A stretch of DNA of 64,000 nucleotides from Desulfuromonadales bacterium (GTDB lineage: Bacteria; Desulfobacterota; Desulfuromonadia; Desulfuromonadales; BM103). The notes beneath the pieces were generated by a model, which had not been told where the DNA came from, searched no databases, and saw only the letters and a list, made by a program, of their open reading frames with translations. Numbering within the stretch: the stretch's first letter is position 1; every line of letters begins with the position of its first letter. Shown here piece by piece: positions 62,455-64,000 of the stretch. Location: the NCBI GenBank assembly GCA_014860225.1, contig JACZKE010000052.1, forward strand, positions 124,001 through 188,000, in the 5' to 3' direction. The position numbers were made by a program, and so were the translations under genes.

Positions 62455-64000
<1,546 letters not shown>

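Overview
The window reads as chromosomal DNA of a strictly or facultatively anaerobic Desulfuromonadales-type bacterium (Geobacter / Desulfuromonas / Pelobacter relatives). This is an inference from gene content: futalosine-pathway menaquinone genes (mqnB, mqnD), a methylmalonyl-CoA propionate module, an outer-membrane porin and FG-GAP proteins, a PilB-N-like AAA ATPase, a YeeE/MBL-rhodanese sulfur cluster, and a probable selenoprotein. No rRNA, tRNA, CRISPR array or complete transposase was found.

Layout. 1-3.9 kb: serine biosynthesis (tail of an ACT-domain dehydrogenase, serC, a PaaI-type thioesterase, serA). 4.1-6.8 kb, minus strand: mqnD-mqnB and an unknown 358-aa protein. 7.2-17.3 kb: propionyl/methylmalonyl-CoA module (carboxyltransferase, a very long biotin carboxylase-BCCP chain, XRE-cupin regulator, mutase, MeaB GTPase, epimerase), interrupted by a GxxExxY nuclease pseudogene inside an intergenic repeat. 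17.5-21.9 kb: exported thioredoxin, a 45-aa lipoprotein, a porin and an FG-GAP protein. 22.3-29.6 kb, minus strand: DUF3106 / anti-sigma / ECF sigma operon, transketolase, glutamate-cysteine ligase, and an aminotransferase with an Ala-rich upstream ORF and terminator-like hairpin. 29.7-34.2 kb, minus: a JAMM-DinG helicase fusion, an AAA ATPase, and an AhpD-like gene with an in-frame TGA that is probably selenocysteine. 34.5-37.6 kb: clpB and a small thioredoxin-like protein. 37.8-41.6 kb, minus: B12-binding radical SAM protein, patatin and a hypothetical protein. 41.8-46.9 kb: glmU, glmS, htpX, mscS. 47.2-49.1 kb: small membrane protein and PAS histidine kinase. 49.2-52.5 kb, minus: two YeeE/YedE proteins, MBL-rhodanese and a DoxX-like protein. 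52.8-62.4 kb: lon, an MDR alcohol dehydrogenase, ClC channel, UvrD/PcrA helicase, DUF4139 protein. 62.5-64.0 kb, minus: C-terminal part of a giant RTX/cadherin-like secreted protein.

The most striking signals lie outside ordinary ORFs. (1) Positions 33922-34179 encode an AhpD-like protein only if TGA at 34069-34071 is read as Sec; a bacterial SECIS-like hairpin with loop GGUC begins 11 nt after the TGA. (2) At least 14 intergenic loci carry a family of imperfect palindromes, several with a shared terminal inverted repeat. One copy encloses a GxxExxY (PD-(D/E)XK) gene whose C-terminus is encoded by the repeat arm, suggesting a nuclease-linked mobile palindrome with non-autonomous derivatives. 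(3) The carboxylase operon and the XRE-cupin regulator share a long conserved upstream region, pointing to a small propionate regulon.
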